Source: Microbacteriaceae bacterium
GTDB lineage: Bacteria; Actinomycetota; Actinomycetes; Actinomycetales; Microbacteriaceae
DNA length: 5,660 bases
NCBI GenBank assembly: GCA_025464125.1
Contig: JAODLU010000131.1
Location: 1-5,660 of the forward strand
Reading direction: 5' to 3'
A program made the translations under genes and the position numbers. A model generated the notes under the pieces. The model saw only the letters and a list, made by a program, of their open reading frames with translations. It made no database searches and was not told the DNA's origin. This document shows, one piece after another, positions 1 to 5,660 of the stretch (position 1 is its first letter; the number at the start of each line of letters is the position of its first letter).

Positions 1-674
1 ATCACGATGAGCTTCAGTCCGGCTGGCCACTCGCTCGACGCGTGGGCCTCAAGCATGTAGTCGATGCCCTGCCACGGGGCCAGCGAGCCGAAGTACAGCA
101 CATACTCGCCGAGACCTTCGCGTGGAGCGGTGTCGAAGAAAACGTCGGCGACGCCGGTCGGCATGACCTCGATGGTCGTGCCGAACCGTTCGGTGGTCGC
201 TGCGCGGGAGATGGAAGCCTGCACCCAGGGGATGAGGCCTTCTGTGACGACGATGATGCGGGATGCCGTGACCACGCTGGTTTGCATGAGCTTCCTGGCC
301 CCAGGCACGCGGCGCAGCCAGGGGTTCGCCTCATAGGCCGACTCGTCGTTGCCCTGCACGAGGAGCAGCACCTGGCCTCGCCTGCGGAGCCACAGCGGCG
401 AGACGAATGCCAGGAACGGGTGCCAGCGCGCCACGAGCACGCCGCCGTTCGCGCGCGCCCTGGCCTGTCGGACGAGGGACAGCAGACGCCGCGCGCGCGC
501 GACCGGGTTGCTGCCCCGTGCCTCGGAGGTGATCGTCGTGAGCACGGAAATGCCTGACGCGCGCAGGCGCTGGCGGGTGCCATCCAGATGGGTTCTCGCG
601 GCCGACCCGCTCCTGGTCGGCTCGAGCCAGAGCAGGGTTACCCCGGTGGAGCTGGCGGGTGTGGCGGTCACCAC
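1..674 (-). CDS. GT-B fold glycosyltransferase (family 4-like), C-terminal part cut by left window edge
   Basis: Probably transfers a sugar from an NDP-sugar to a glycan acceptor at the cytoplasmic side of the membrane. About 224 residues are visible: the whole N-terminal half and the start of the C-terminal half. An opening strand (GVTLLWLEP, residues 11-19) is followed by a helix-rich N-terminal domain with QGNDESAYE (107-115). The strand SRIIVVTEG (138-146) and then EVMPTGVAD (169-177) match the usual inter-domain 'pNGvd' segment. YVLYFGSLAPWQGID (191-205) matches the 'y.G.l...KG.d' start of the nucleotide-sugar-binding domain. The catalytic EX7E region would lie outside the window. Two consecutive in-frame GTG codons (674 and 671) could start it; GGGAG lies 6 or 9 nt upstream respectively. 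The gene begins 13 nt after the previous glycosyltransferase stop, so it is almost certainly in the same operon. Fold assignment is confident; donor and acceptor are unknown. Confidence 0.85.
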   Translation of the reverse strand, partial: MVTATPASSTGVTLLWLEPTRSGSAARTHLDGTRQRLRASGISVLTTITSEARGSNPVARARRLLSLVRQARARANGGVLVARWHPFLAFVSPLWLRRRGQVLLLVQGNDESAYEANPWLRRVPGARKLMQTSVVTASRIIVVTEGLIPWVQASISRAATTERFGTTIEVMPTGVADVFFDTAPREGLGEYVLYFGSLAPWQGIDYMLEAHASSEWPAGLKLIV

Positions 675-680
675 TCCAGT

Positions 681-685
681 CTCCC
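681..685 (-). promoter_or_regulatory. Shine-Dalgarno site for the left-edge glycosyltransferase
   Basis: GGGAG on the minus strand lies between the stop of the upstream glycosyltransferase (688-690) and the tandem GTG GTG codons. Spacing is 6 nt to the GTG at 674 and 9 nt to the GTG at 671. Both are acceptable, so the site supports a start here without deciding between the two. Confidence 0.5.
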
Positions 686-687
686 AG

Positions 688-1779
688 TCACGACGACGTG
701 CTGTGGCGGCTGACACTGTTCCACGCGTCGAGCAACGCGGTTCGCTGGGACTGGTCAGTGTGATCGGCGAGTGCATGGCGACTCAGGCCGACCAGTGCCA
801 CGCGGGCGTCTTCGTCGGCGAACTCGGGCCAGCGGTCTGCGAACTCTTCAGGGCGCGAGATCATCGCGGGCAGGCCCTCGTCATCAAACGCGGGAATGCG
901 CCTCACCACCGTGGCGACCTCGAGAGCCTCAGCCTCCAGCACCGCGATCGGGAAGCCTTCCCATGCTGCTGTGTGCAGGTAGAGGTCGGCTTTGCTGAGA
1001 GCCTCGAGCCCGGCGCTTCTGGTGAGCCATCCTGTGACCTGGACGCCGGCAGCAGTGAGTTCAGCCTCGACGCTGGCGTCGCCGCCGCCGATCCACCGCG
1101 CTTCTACGTCGACTCCTGATTCACGCAGCGCCCGTATGGCTGCAATGAAATAGTGCGGATCTTTTTGTGGCCCGATCCGTCCGGCTCCGGCAACGACGAG
1201 GCGCGCGGCGCCCGCCCCAGGACGGTATCTCGGCAGCACTGGTGTCACCGTCGCCACGTTAGGCACGTAGATCGCTCGCGCACGCGAGGCGGGCCAGCGT
1301 GAGAGCTGAAGCTCCCGCCTGGAGCACACAGCGAACACTGCAGTGTTGCGGGAGAGAGCCCACTCGGTGAGCCGGATGCACAGCCGCGCTACTGCGGACA
1401 GGTCCCGTCTCTCGAACGCGTAGCAGTGCGGCGAATACACGATCGGGCGCTTAGCGCTGGACCGGAGGCCGAGTCGCACGTATACGCCAGCGCGGCTCGA
1501 GTGCGCGTGCACGATGGAAGCCCCGAGTTCGCTGGCCACTCGACCGATGGACCGTGCCCGCTTCAGGTGCCCGTGCGGCATCCGGTGCACGCCAGCGAAA
1601 CCGGCCAGGTCGGACCCGGCCGCAGGCGAATCGGCGCGCTCAGAGAACAGCAGGTGATGCTCGAACTCTGGCGTGTTGCGAACGTAGTCCTTGATGGCGG
1701 CCGCGACTCCGGATGCGACGCCTTCGCTCACGTGCAGCACTACCGGCCGAGGTCGCTGCCCATCTGGATCGACGCTCAC
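688..1779 (-). CDS. GT-B glycosyltransferase, family 4-like (complete)
   Basis: A 363-residue protein, the normal length for a single GT4-type enzyme that moves a sugar from an NDP-sugar donor onto a growing glycan. VVLHVSEGVASGVAAAI (residues 13-29) is the first strand and glycine-rich acceptor-side loop. IVHAHSSRAG (89-98) is the 'DivHaHs' strand typical of these enzymes. The C-terminal Rossmann domain starts at VVAGAGRIGPQKDPHYF (195-211), where R201 and K206 fit the donor-phosphate-contacting Arg/Lys. AAWEGFPIAVLEAEA (271-285) supplies the EX7E motif (E274, E282). No signal peptide or membrane segment is seen. The preferred start is the GTG at 1779, which overlaps the epimerase stop by 4 bp (GTGA), typical of translational coupling. 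An in-frame GTG at 1818 would add 13 residues, but it lies inside the epimerase and has no clear ribosome binding site. Acceptor and linkage cannot be read from the sequence. Confidence 0.92.
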   Translation of the reverse strand: MSVDPDGQRPRPVVLHVSEGVASGVAAAIKDYVRNTPEFEHHLLFSERADSPAAGSDLAGFAGVHRMPHGHLKRARSIGRVASELGASIVHAHSSRAGVYVRLGLRSSAKRPIVYSPHCYAFERRDLSAVARLCIRLTEWALSRNTAVFAVCSRRELQLSRWPASRARAIYVPNVATVTPVLPRYRPGAGAARLVVAGAGRIGPQKDPHYFIAAIRALRESGVDVEARWIGGGDASVEAELTAAGVQVTGWLTRSAGLEALSKADLYLHTAAWEGFPIAVLEAEALEVATVVRRIPAFDDEGLPAMISRPEEFADRWPEFADEDARVALVGLSRHALADHTDQSQRTALLDAWNSVSRHSTSS

Positions 1780-2750
1780 ACCAGGTCCGCGTACGATCCG
1801 ACTCGCGGCTCGAGCCACTGGATCTGACGGGCGAGCCCCTCGGAGAGACTCACCTGCGGTGACCAGCCCAGCGAGTCCATGGCCGCAGCTGATGACCCCC
1901 CGGTTCGATCCACGTCGCCGGCAACCCTGGCGCTTCGGTCTATCGCAATCGTGGTGCCGATCAATGACTCGAGTGCCGTGAAGATGTCATTCACCGAGAC
2001 GCTCGCGCCCCCGGAGATGTTGAAGACGGAGCCGCCAGCAACTCCGGTTGCCGTCGCGGCGGCGATGTTAGCCCGCACGACATCATCGACGAAGGTGAAG
2101 TCGCGGATCTGTTCACCAGTGCCGAAAAGCTGGATCGGTCGCCCGAGCAAAGCGCGGGAGATGAACCTGGTGAAGGCCATGTCCGGCCGCTGCCGGGGCC
2201 CGAAGACGGTGAAGTATCGCAGGGACACGGTCGGCACCCCGAAGTTGCTGGCGTACAGGCCCATCAGGTGTTCTGCCGAGAGCTTCGTCACCCCGTACGG
2301 GCTCACCGGGCGTGGCCTGTCAGTCTCAAGCGTCGGGTAGCGCTCGGCCTCCCCGTAGACGGACGAGGACGATGCGTAGACGATGCGCTCGATCGCTGGG
2401 GAAGCCTGCGCGGCCTCCAGCAGTCGCTGGGTCGCCAGGATGTTGTGGTGCAGGTAGGTGTCGAACGTCGCGCCCCAGGATGCCCGAACACCTGGCTGCC
2501 CGGCCTGGTGAAATATCGTGTCGACGCCCTCGAGCAGCCCTTCGAGGTTGGCGGTCACGAGATCCTCGTCGTGCACTTCGACCCCGGCTTCACGAAGCAC
2601 CGCCAGGTTGTCGGTTTTGATCGACAGGGGGTAGTAGTCGGTGAACGAGTCGATGCCGACGATGTCGACCGATGGGTAGCGGGCGAGCAGGTATTCGCCG
2701 AGCGTACTTCCAATGAATCCGGCGATGCCGGTGATCAGGACACGTTTCAC
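1776..2750 (-). CDS. NAD-dependent sugar-nucleotide epimerase/dehydratase (UDP-glucuronate/UDP-glucose 4-epimerase-like)
   Basis: A 324-residue extended short-chain dehydrogenase/reductase that probably interconverts an NDP-sugar by oxidation and reduction at C4, supplying donors to the adjacent glycosyltransferases. The NAD-binding loop is TGIAGFIGS (residues 7-15), with D34 closing the second strand. HQAGQPGVRASW (81-92) and DSFTDYYPLSIK (34-45) resemble UDP-glucuronate 4-epimerases. The active site is complete: YASSSSVYG (125-133) and Y152xxxK156 in SPYGVTK. RYFTVFGPRQRPDMAF (178-193) and IRDFTFVDDVV (215-225) belong to the substrate domain. The residue that appears to align with E. coli GalE Tyr299 is Thr283, which would fit a bulkier or acidic sugar, but exact specificity is open. 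The start is the GTG at 2750, directly before the first strand; AGGAG at 2762-2766 is 11 nt upstream, somewhat far. The frame is open well upstream, but that part lies antisense to the oxidoreductase. First gene of the minus-strand operon. Confidence 0.93.
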   Translation of the reverse strand: MKRVLITGIAGFIGSTLGEYLLARYPSVDIVGIDSFTDYYPLSIKTDNLAVLREAGVEVHDEDLVTANLEGLLEGVDTIFHQAGQPGVRASWGATFDTYLHHNILATQRLLEAAQASPAIERIVYASSSSVYGEAERYPTLETDRPRPVSPYGVTKLSAEHLMGLYASNFGVPTVSLRYFTVFGPRQRPDMAFTRFISRALLGRPIQLFGTGEQIRDFTFVDDVVRANIAAATATGVAGGSVFNISGGASVSVNDIFTALESLIGTTIAIDRSARVAGDVDRTGGSSAAAMDSLGWSPQVSLSEGLARQIQWLEPRVGSYADLV

Positions 2751-2761
2751 GGTTGAGACGA

Positions 2762-2766
2762 CTCCT
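2762..2766 (-). promoter_or_regulatory. Shine-Dalgarno site for the epimerase
   Basis: AGGAG on the minus strand ends 11 nt before the GTG at 2750. Spacing is at the long end of normal, but it is the only purine-rich site near the codon. The encoded VKRVLITG begins exactly where the family's first strand should, which supports this start. Confidence 0.5.
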
Positions 2767-2799
2767 GACTCTAAGGAACTGGGCCTCTCGCGGGTCACG

Positions 2800-2805
2800 A
2801 GCCTA
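2800..2805 (-). promoter_or_regulatory. Candidate -10 element for the sugar-enzyme operon
   Basis: TAGGCT on the minus strand fits the actinobacterial TANNNT -10 consensus. It would put a transcription start near 2793, giving a leader of about 40 nt that includes the AGGAG site. No convincing -35 hexamer is visible; CTGCAC lies 15 nt upstream and is a poor match. A second TANNNT match, TAGAGT (2768-2773), would start transcription at or past the ribosome binding site and is less likely. Confidence 0.35.
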
Positions 2806-2835
2806 CCGGATGCCGCGTGGGTGCAGCCCGGGGCG

Positions 2836-2841
2836 GATAAT
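2836..2841 (+). promoter_or_regulatory. Candidate -10 element for the FAD oxidoreductase, implying a leaderless mRNA
   Basis: GATAAT is an almost perfect match to the sigma-70-type -10 hexamer TATAAT and stands out in very GC-rich surroundings. It ends 6 nt before the ATG at 2848, so transcription would start at or within a base or two of the start codon. No -35 box is obvious at the usual spacing. No GGAGG-like site is found in the preceding bases, which is consistent with leaderless translation, common in actinobacteria. Confidence 0.5.
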
Positions 2842-2847
2842 GGCGGC

Positions 2848-4293
2848 ATGCCCGATGTCACTGTGGTGGGGAGTGGCCCGAACGGGATGGCGGCCGCTGT
2901 GACTATGGCGCGTGCCGGTCTGACGGTCGAGGTTTTCGAGCGCGAGGCGACGATCGGCGGCGGGGCGCGCAGCCTGCAACTCACGCTTCCGGGATACCTC
3001 CACGATGTGGGTGCCGCCGTGCATCCGATGGCCTTCGCCTCCCCTTTCTTTCGTTCCTTCGAGCTCGACAGGCGAGTGGACTTCGTCGTGCCGGAGGTGT
3101 CGTACGCGCATCCGATCGGTTCAGGCGGCGGCGTCGCTTTCCATGACCTGGATCGCACGGCGGAGCGGTTGGGCGTCGACGGTCGTGCATGGCGGTCGCT
3201 GCTGAGGCCGCTCGTAGATCACATCGATGACGTCACCGATTTCACCGGATCGCAGTTGTTGCGCATTCCCCGTGGCCCCGTCACTGCGGCGCGCGTCGGC
3301 TTGCGCACCATCGAACAGGGCACTGCACTGTGGAACACCCGTTTTCGCGGTGACTTCGCTGCCGCGATGCTCAGCGGGGTCGCGGCACACAGCATCGGCA
3401 GGATGCCTTCGCTCCCGTCGGCGGGAGTGGGTCTCGTGCTGGCGGCGCACGCTCACGCCAGGGGCTGGCCGATCCCGGTCGGCGGGAGCCAGTCGATCAT
3501 CGACGCGATGCGTGACGACCTGCTTGCTCACGGGGGCGTCATTCATACCGGCACCGATGTCAGCGACGTGCGCGATCTTCCCCCGGCCGCCGTGAACCTG
3601 ATGGATGTCGCGCCGCGCGCACTGGCCAGCATCGGTGCCGGCGTACTGCCAGACAGCTACCTGCGGCGGATGCGGTCATTCCGCTACGGGGATGGTGTCG
3701 CAAAAGTGGACTTCGCGCTGAACGGACCGGTGCCGTGGACACTGCCTGAAGCCAGGCAGGCGGGCACCCTGCACCTTGGCGGAGATCGAGCCGCGATTGC
3801 CCTGGCGGAGTCGGAGGTGGCGGCGGGACGGCACGCGGCAGATCCATACGTTCTCGTGTCGCAGCCGTCGCTGTTCGACCCGAGCCGTGCCCCGGCCACG
3901 AAGCACAGCCTGTGGGCGTACATCCATGTTCCGCGGGGATCAGACCGCGACCCGACAGCAGATGTGATCCGCATGATCGAGCGCTCGGCTCCCGGGTTCC
4001 GCGATCTCATCGAAGCCAGCACGTCGATGTCGGCCATGCAACTCGAGCAGTACGACCCAAACCTCATCGGGGGCGACATCTCCATCGGCGCTCTCTCACT
4101 TCGCCAGATGGTGGGCCGGCCGGTGTTCTCGACACGGCCATGGCGCACGCCACGCAAGGGCATGTACCTCGCGTCGTCAGCGACGCCACCCGCGACGGGA
4201 GTACACGGCCTGTGCGGTTTCTACGCGGCGAGAACCGCGCTTGCCGATGTCTTCAACCTGCCGGTGCCAGACCTGGGCATCAGCCTGCGCTGA
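2848..4293 (+). CDS. Phytoene dehydrogenase-like FAD-dependent oxidoreductase (COG1233 type)
   Basis: A 481-residue flavoprotein of the amine-oxidase/phytoene-desaturase superfamily, which dehydrogenates or isomerises hydrophobic or amine substrates. The N-terminal FAD-binding motif is VVGSGPNGMAAA (residues 6-17; G8, G10, G13), with E31 closing the second strand and IGGGARS (36-42) after it. YLHDVGAAVHP (50-60) is the conserved segment after the dinucleotide fold in PYROXD2-like and phytoene-dehydrogenase-like proteins. GWPIPVGGSQSIIDAM (206-221) matches the 'G...p.GG.g.l..al' region. The C-terminal FAD motif is GMYLASSATPPATGVHGLCG (438-457). There is no signal peptide. The frame continues upstream to an ATG at 2713, but that part lies inside the epimerase gene and the divergent promoters, and FAD-binding domains normally start at this point. 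It stands alone on the plus strand with no phytoene synthase or other carotenoid gene nearby, so the name reflects family, not substrate. Confidence 0.9.
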   Translation: MPDVTVVGSGPNGMAAAVTMARAGLTVEVFEREATIGGGARSLQLTLPGYLHDVGAAVHPMAFASPFFRSFELDRRVDFVVPEVSYAHPIGSGGGVAFHDLDRTAERLGVDGRAWRSLLRPLVDHIDDVTDFTGSQLLRIPRGPVTAARVGLRTIEQGTALWNTRFRGDFAAAMLSGVAAHSIGRMPSLPSAGVGLVLAAHAHARGWPIPVGGSQSIIDAMRDDLLAHGGVIHTGTDVSDVRDLPPAAVNLMDVAPRALASIGAGVLPDSYLRRMRSFRYGDGVAKVDFALNGPVPWTLPEARQAGTLHLGGDRAAIALAESEVAAGRHAADPYVLVSQPSLFDPSRAPATKHSLWAYIHVPRGSDRDPTADVIRMIERSAPGFRDLIEASTSMSAMQLEQYDPNLIGGDISIGALSLRQMVGRPVFSTRPWRTPRKGMYLASSATPPATGVHGLCGFYAARTALADVFNLPVPDLGISLR

Positions 4294-5218
4294 CCCGCGC
4301 CAGTGGCGGAGGGTGCGATCGAGCACCTCGCCATCGCCTGATCAACCCGAGTTCCGGGAACCATCCCGAGAAGCTGAGACAGAAGAACCCGGCGTAAACG
4401 AAGACCTGCTCAGAGAAGTCGATTCCGAGGAGCAGCCACACGCCGATGTGAAATGCGGAGATCAGCAGCAAGCCGAGCCTGAACAGTCCGGGGAAGAACA
4501 TCAGGATGATGAGGGTGCCTTCCCCGAAGAGAGTTACGTAGTCCAGGAACTTCCAGAAAACGGGACTGTCGATCTGCAGCGCCCATTCGGTCAACGGACC
4601 GGGTCCGGTCTGCAGCACCAGGTCTCGCGTGACGTAGGAGTGAGTCGCTTCGCGTGCAGGATCGAGCCACCCTGAAAGCAGTTTCGGAATGGCAGCGGTG
4701 AACATCGCGAACGCGATAACGATCGCGAACAGGAACATCGGGTAGCCGGCCGGCGCAGTGGGAGGCCGGTTTCGTTTCCTGAGGGAGTCGATCGACCAGG
4801 CGGCGCCCCAGCCGACGATGCCAAGGGCCAGGGGCGCGAGGTCGTACAGGATCAGGTGGTGGATGTTGCCGAACGACCAGCAGAGCCCATGGCAGAGAAG
4901 CGACACGACGGTCATCGCGATCGATGCGGCCAGTGTCGACCAGCCGAGGAGCAGCCACAGCGCGACAACGGCCCTCACGATCTCAAGTCCGAGAATGAAC
5001 CCCGGAGAAGGCAGGCTCGTGAAGAGCTCGAACGGCCCGGGTGGCGGGTACCAGGCCTGGGCGGGCATCGTCGGGATCCACGAGATGTCGTACGGCAGGA
5101 ACAGCACGTCAAGCGCAAAGAGCATTCGCACTACGGCGAGTGGCCTCGCGCTCGGGCGATAGCCGGCAGTGATCCAGGTGACGGCATCCTGTGCGCCGGT
5201 CCACAGCCGGTTCACCAT
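4280..5218 (-). CDS. Polytopic membrane protein, HTTM-like (vitamin K-dependent gamma-carboxylase-related/SdpB-like)
   Basis: A 312-residue integral membrane protein with about eight hydrophobic segments (roughly residues 27-43, 72-92, 95-112, 120-138, 159-178, 223-242, 245-265, 270-285). Features resembling the HTTM family are RPLAVVRMLFALDVLF (25-40) at the first helix, AAIPKLLSGWLDP (175-187) like the 'a.l.Kl.g..W' segment, FGEGTLII (231-238) with a conserved acidic residue, and SAFHIGVWLLLGI (254-266) with a histidine in a helix. HTTM proteins are mostly uncharacterised; relatives include gamma-carboxylases and SdpB, which helps mature a toxic peptide. A strong AGGGAGGTC (5221-5229) precedes ATGGTGA, which holds the ATG start (5218), an alternative in-frame GTG (5215) and the stop of the upstream gene. 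The spacing from GGAGG is 4 nt to ATG and 7 nt to GTG, so either may be used. The 3' end overlaps the convergent oxidoreductase gene by 14 bp. Membrane topology is certain; the family is likely; function is unknown. Confidence 0.82.
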   Translation of the reverse strand: MVNRLWTGAQDAVTWITAGYRPSARPLAVVRMLFALDVLFLPYDISWIPTMPAQAWYPPPGPFELFTSLPSPGFILGLEIVRAVVALWLLLGWSTLAASIAMTVVSLLCHGLCWSFGNIHHLILYDLAPLALGIVGWGAAWSIDSLRKRNRPPTAPAGYPMFLFAIVIAFAMFTAAIPKLLSGWLDPAREATHSYVTRDLVLQTGPGPLTEWALQIDSPVFWKFLDYVTLFGEGTLIILMFFPGLFRLGLLLISAFHIGVWLLLGIDFSEQVFVYAGFFCLSFSGWFPELGLIRRWRGARSHPPPLARVSAG

Positions 5219-5660
5219 GTGACCTCCCTGACGACGGCCGGGCCGACTGGAGTGCCCGCGACAGCGTCGACGTCGAGGTCGATGGGGACCCAGCTGAATT
5301 CAAGACCGACCGGCCGCTTCGAGGCGCTCAAATCCTCAGTTCGCTTCTTCATCCACTGGATCGTCGCTGGTGTGAGCACGGGCGCGTGAGCATCATCCGG
5401 ACGGAAGAGATAGTCGATCGTAAATCGCGACTCGCTGATGTCCATTGGTGCCATGAACCGCTCGGGCAGAACGGCGCGCCGCGTACCGTCGGCGTACCGG
5501 ATCTGGATCCCGGGCTCAGCGACGTGGATATGGCCGGTGCGGCTGAGGGTCGGAACGGCGAAGCTCGGCATGCTGACGTTCGGAAACGGCTCGCGGGCTG
5601 CGAGCAGGGTGTACGCGCCCTGCACCACAAGAACGACCAGCAGGGCGATCGCAATCCAGA
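5212..5660 (-). CDS. Membrane-anchored protein of unknown function, N-terminus cut by right window edge
   Basis: The last 148 codons are visible and the frame remains open to the window edge. The first visible residues, WIAIALLVVLVVQGAYTLLA, form a hydrophobic helix that looks like an N-terminal anchor. The true start therefore probably lies a little outside, and a GTG at 5628 inside this helix is unlikely to be used. Behind the anchor is a soluble part of about 125 residues, probably extracytoplasmic, rich in short strands: PFPNVSMPSFAVP (24-36), HIHVAEPGIQIRYADGTRR (43-61), FTIDYLFRPDD (79-89) and VGLEFSWVPIDLDVDA (117-132). No catalytic motif or cysteine pair is seen. The stop overlaps the start of the HTTM-like gene, so the two are probably translated together and may form a complex. 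Small anchored proteins precede SdpB in the sdp operon, but I do not recognise this one as SdpA by sequence. Confidence 0.75.
   Translation of the reverse strand, partial: WIAIALLVVLVVQGAYTLLAAREPFPNVSMPSFAVPTLSRTGHIHVAEPGIQIRYADGTRRAVLPERFMAPMDISESRFTIDYLFRPDDAHAPVLTPATIQWMKKRTEDLSASKRPVGLEFSWVPIDLDVDAVAGTPVGPAVVREVTW
5221..5229 (-). promoter_or_regulatory. Strong Shine-Dalgarno site for the HTTM-like gene, inside the upstream gene
   Basis: AGGGAGGTC on the minus strand lies in the last codons of the upstream membrane protein and is the best ribosome binding site in the window. It sits 4 nt (from GGAGG) before ATG 5218 and 7 nt before GTG 5215. It implies that the second gene can recruit ribosomes as well as being coupled to its upstream partner. 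Confidence 0.65.

Noticed and set aside
491..503. Short run of alternating CG near 491-503
   Set aside because: It is a brief codon-level effect of Arg/Ala-rich coding sequence in the glycosyltransferase, not a repeat element.
14..583. Minus-strand open frame of 189 codons under the left glycosyltransferase
   Set aside because: It is a different frame from the one with GT-B motifs and gives a Ser/Arg/Pro-rich translation without family features.
349..1119. Long plus-strand open frame (256 codons) across both glycosyltransferase genes
   Set aside because: It is antisense to two clearly recognisable glycosyltransferases, its translation is Arg/Ser-rich without any motif, and such frames are common in GC-rich DNA.
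2713..2847. N-terminal extension of the FAD oxidoreductase to an ATG at 2713
   Set aside because: The extra 45 residues would lie over the epimerase start and the divergent promoter region. The FAD-binding strand begins immediately after the ATG at 2848.
2751..3158. Upstream extension of the epimerase frame on the minus strand
   Set aside because: It is antisense to the FAD oxidoreductase and low-complexity in character. The family's first strand begins right at the GTG at 2750.
4298..4327. Small inverted repeats just after the oxidoreductase stop (CGCC-AGT-GGCG and GGTGC-6 nt-GCACC) as a terminator
   Set aside because: Stems are only 4 and 5 bp, no T-run follows on either strand, and the site is coding sequence of the HTTM-like gene, so the repeats may be chance.

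Overview
The window is GC-rich and densely coded, with very short gaps, stop/start overlaps, several GTG starts and G/C-ending codons. This suggests a high-GC actinobacterium, possibly of the Microbacteriaceae. The phylum is a reasonable reading of composition and protein style; the family is only a guess. No RNA genes, mobile elements, CRISPR arrays or long repeats were seen.

Left part (1-2750, minus strand): a tightly packed three-gene unit, transcribed right to left. It starts with an NAD-dependent sugar-nucleotide epimerase/dehydratase (start 2750). Next is a complete GT-B glycosyltransferase of the family-4 type, whose preferred start overlaps the epimerase stop by 4 bp. Last is a second GT-B glycosyltransferase, which runs off the left edge. 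One enzyme that remodels an NDP-sugar plus two sugar transferases looks like part of a cell-surface polysaccharide or glycoconjugate locus, probably continuing left of the window.

Centre (2751-2847): a 97-bp divergent intergenic region. It has a TAGGCT -10 candidate facing the sugar operon. A GATAAT -10 candidate faces right, only 6 nt before the ATG of the next gene, which suggests a leaderless transcript.

Right part: 2848-4293 (plus) encodes a phytoene-dehydrogenase-like FAD oxidoreductase of the COG1233 type. It has no carotenoid genes beside it, so its substrate is open. It converges on, and overlaps by 14 bp, the end of a minus-strand gene for a 312-residue polytopic membrane protein resembling the HTTM family. 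That gene follows directly on a membrane-anchored protein that enters from the right edge; the two overlap at ATGGTGA and are probably translationally coupled. Gene order and sizes recall the SdpA/SdpB pair of the Bacillus sporulation-delaying-protein system, but this is only an inference and no SdpC-like gene is visible.

Overall the window looks like the border of a surface-sugar operon, a solitary FAD oxidoreductase and a two-gene membrane unit. The membrane pair is the least understood part. Nothing seen here proves a new system.
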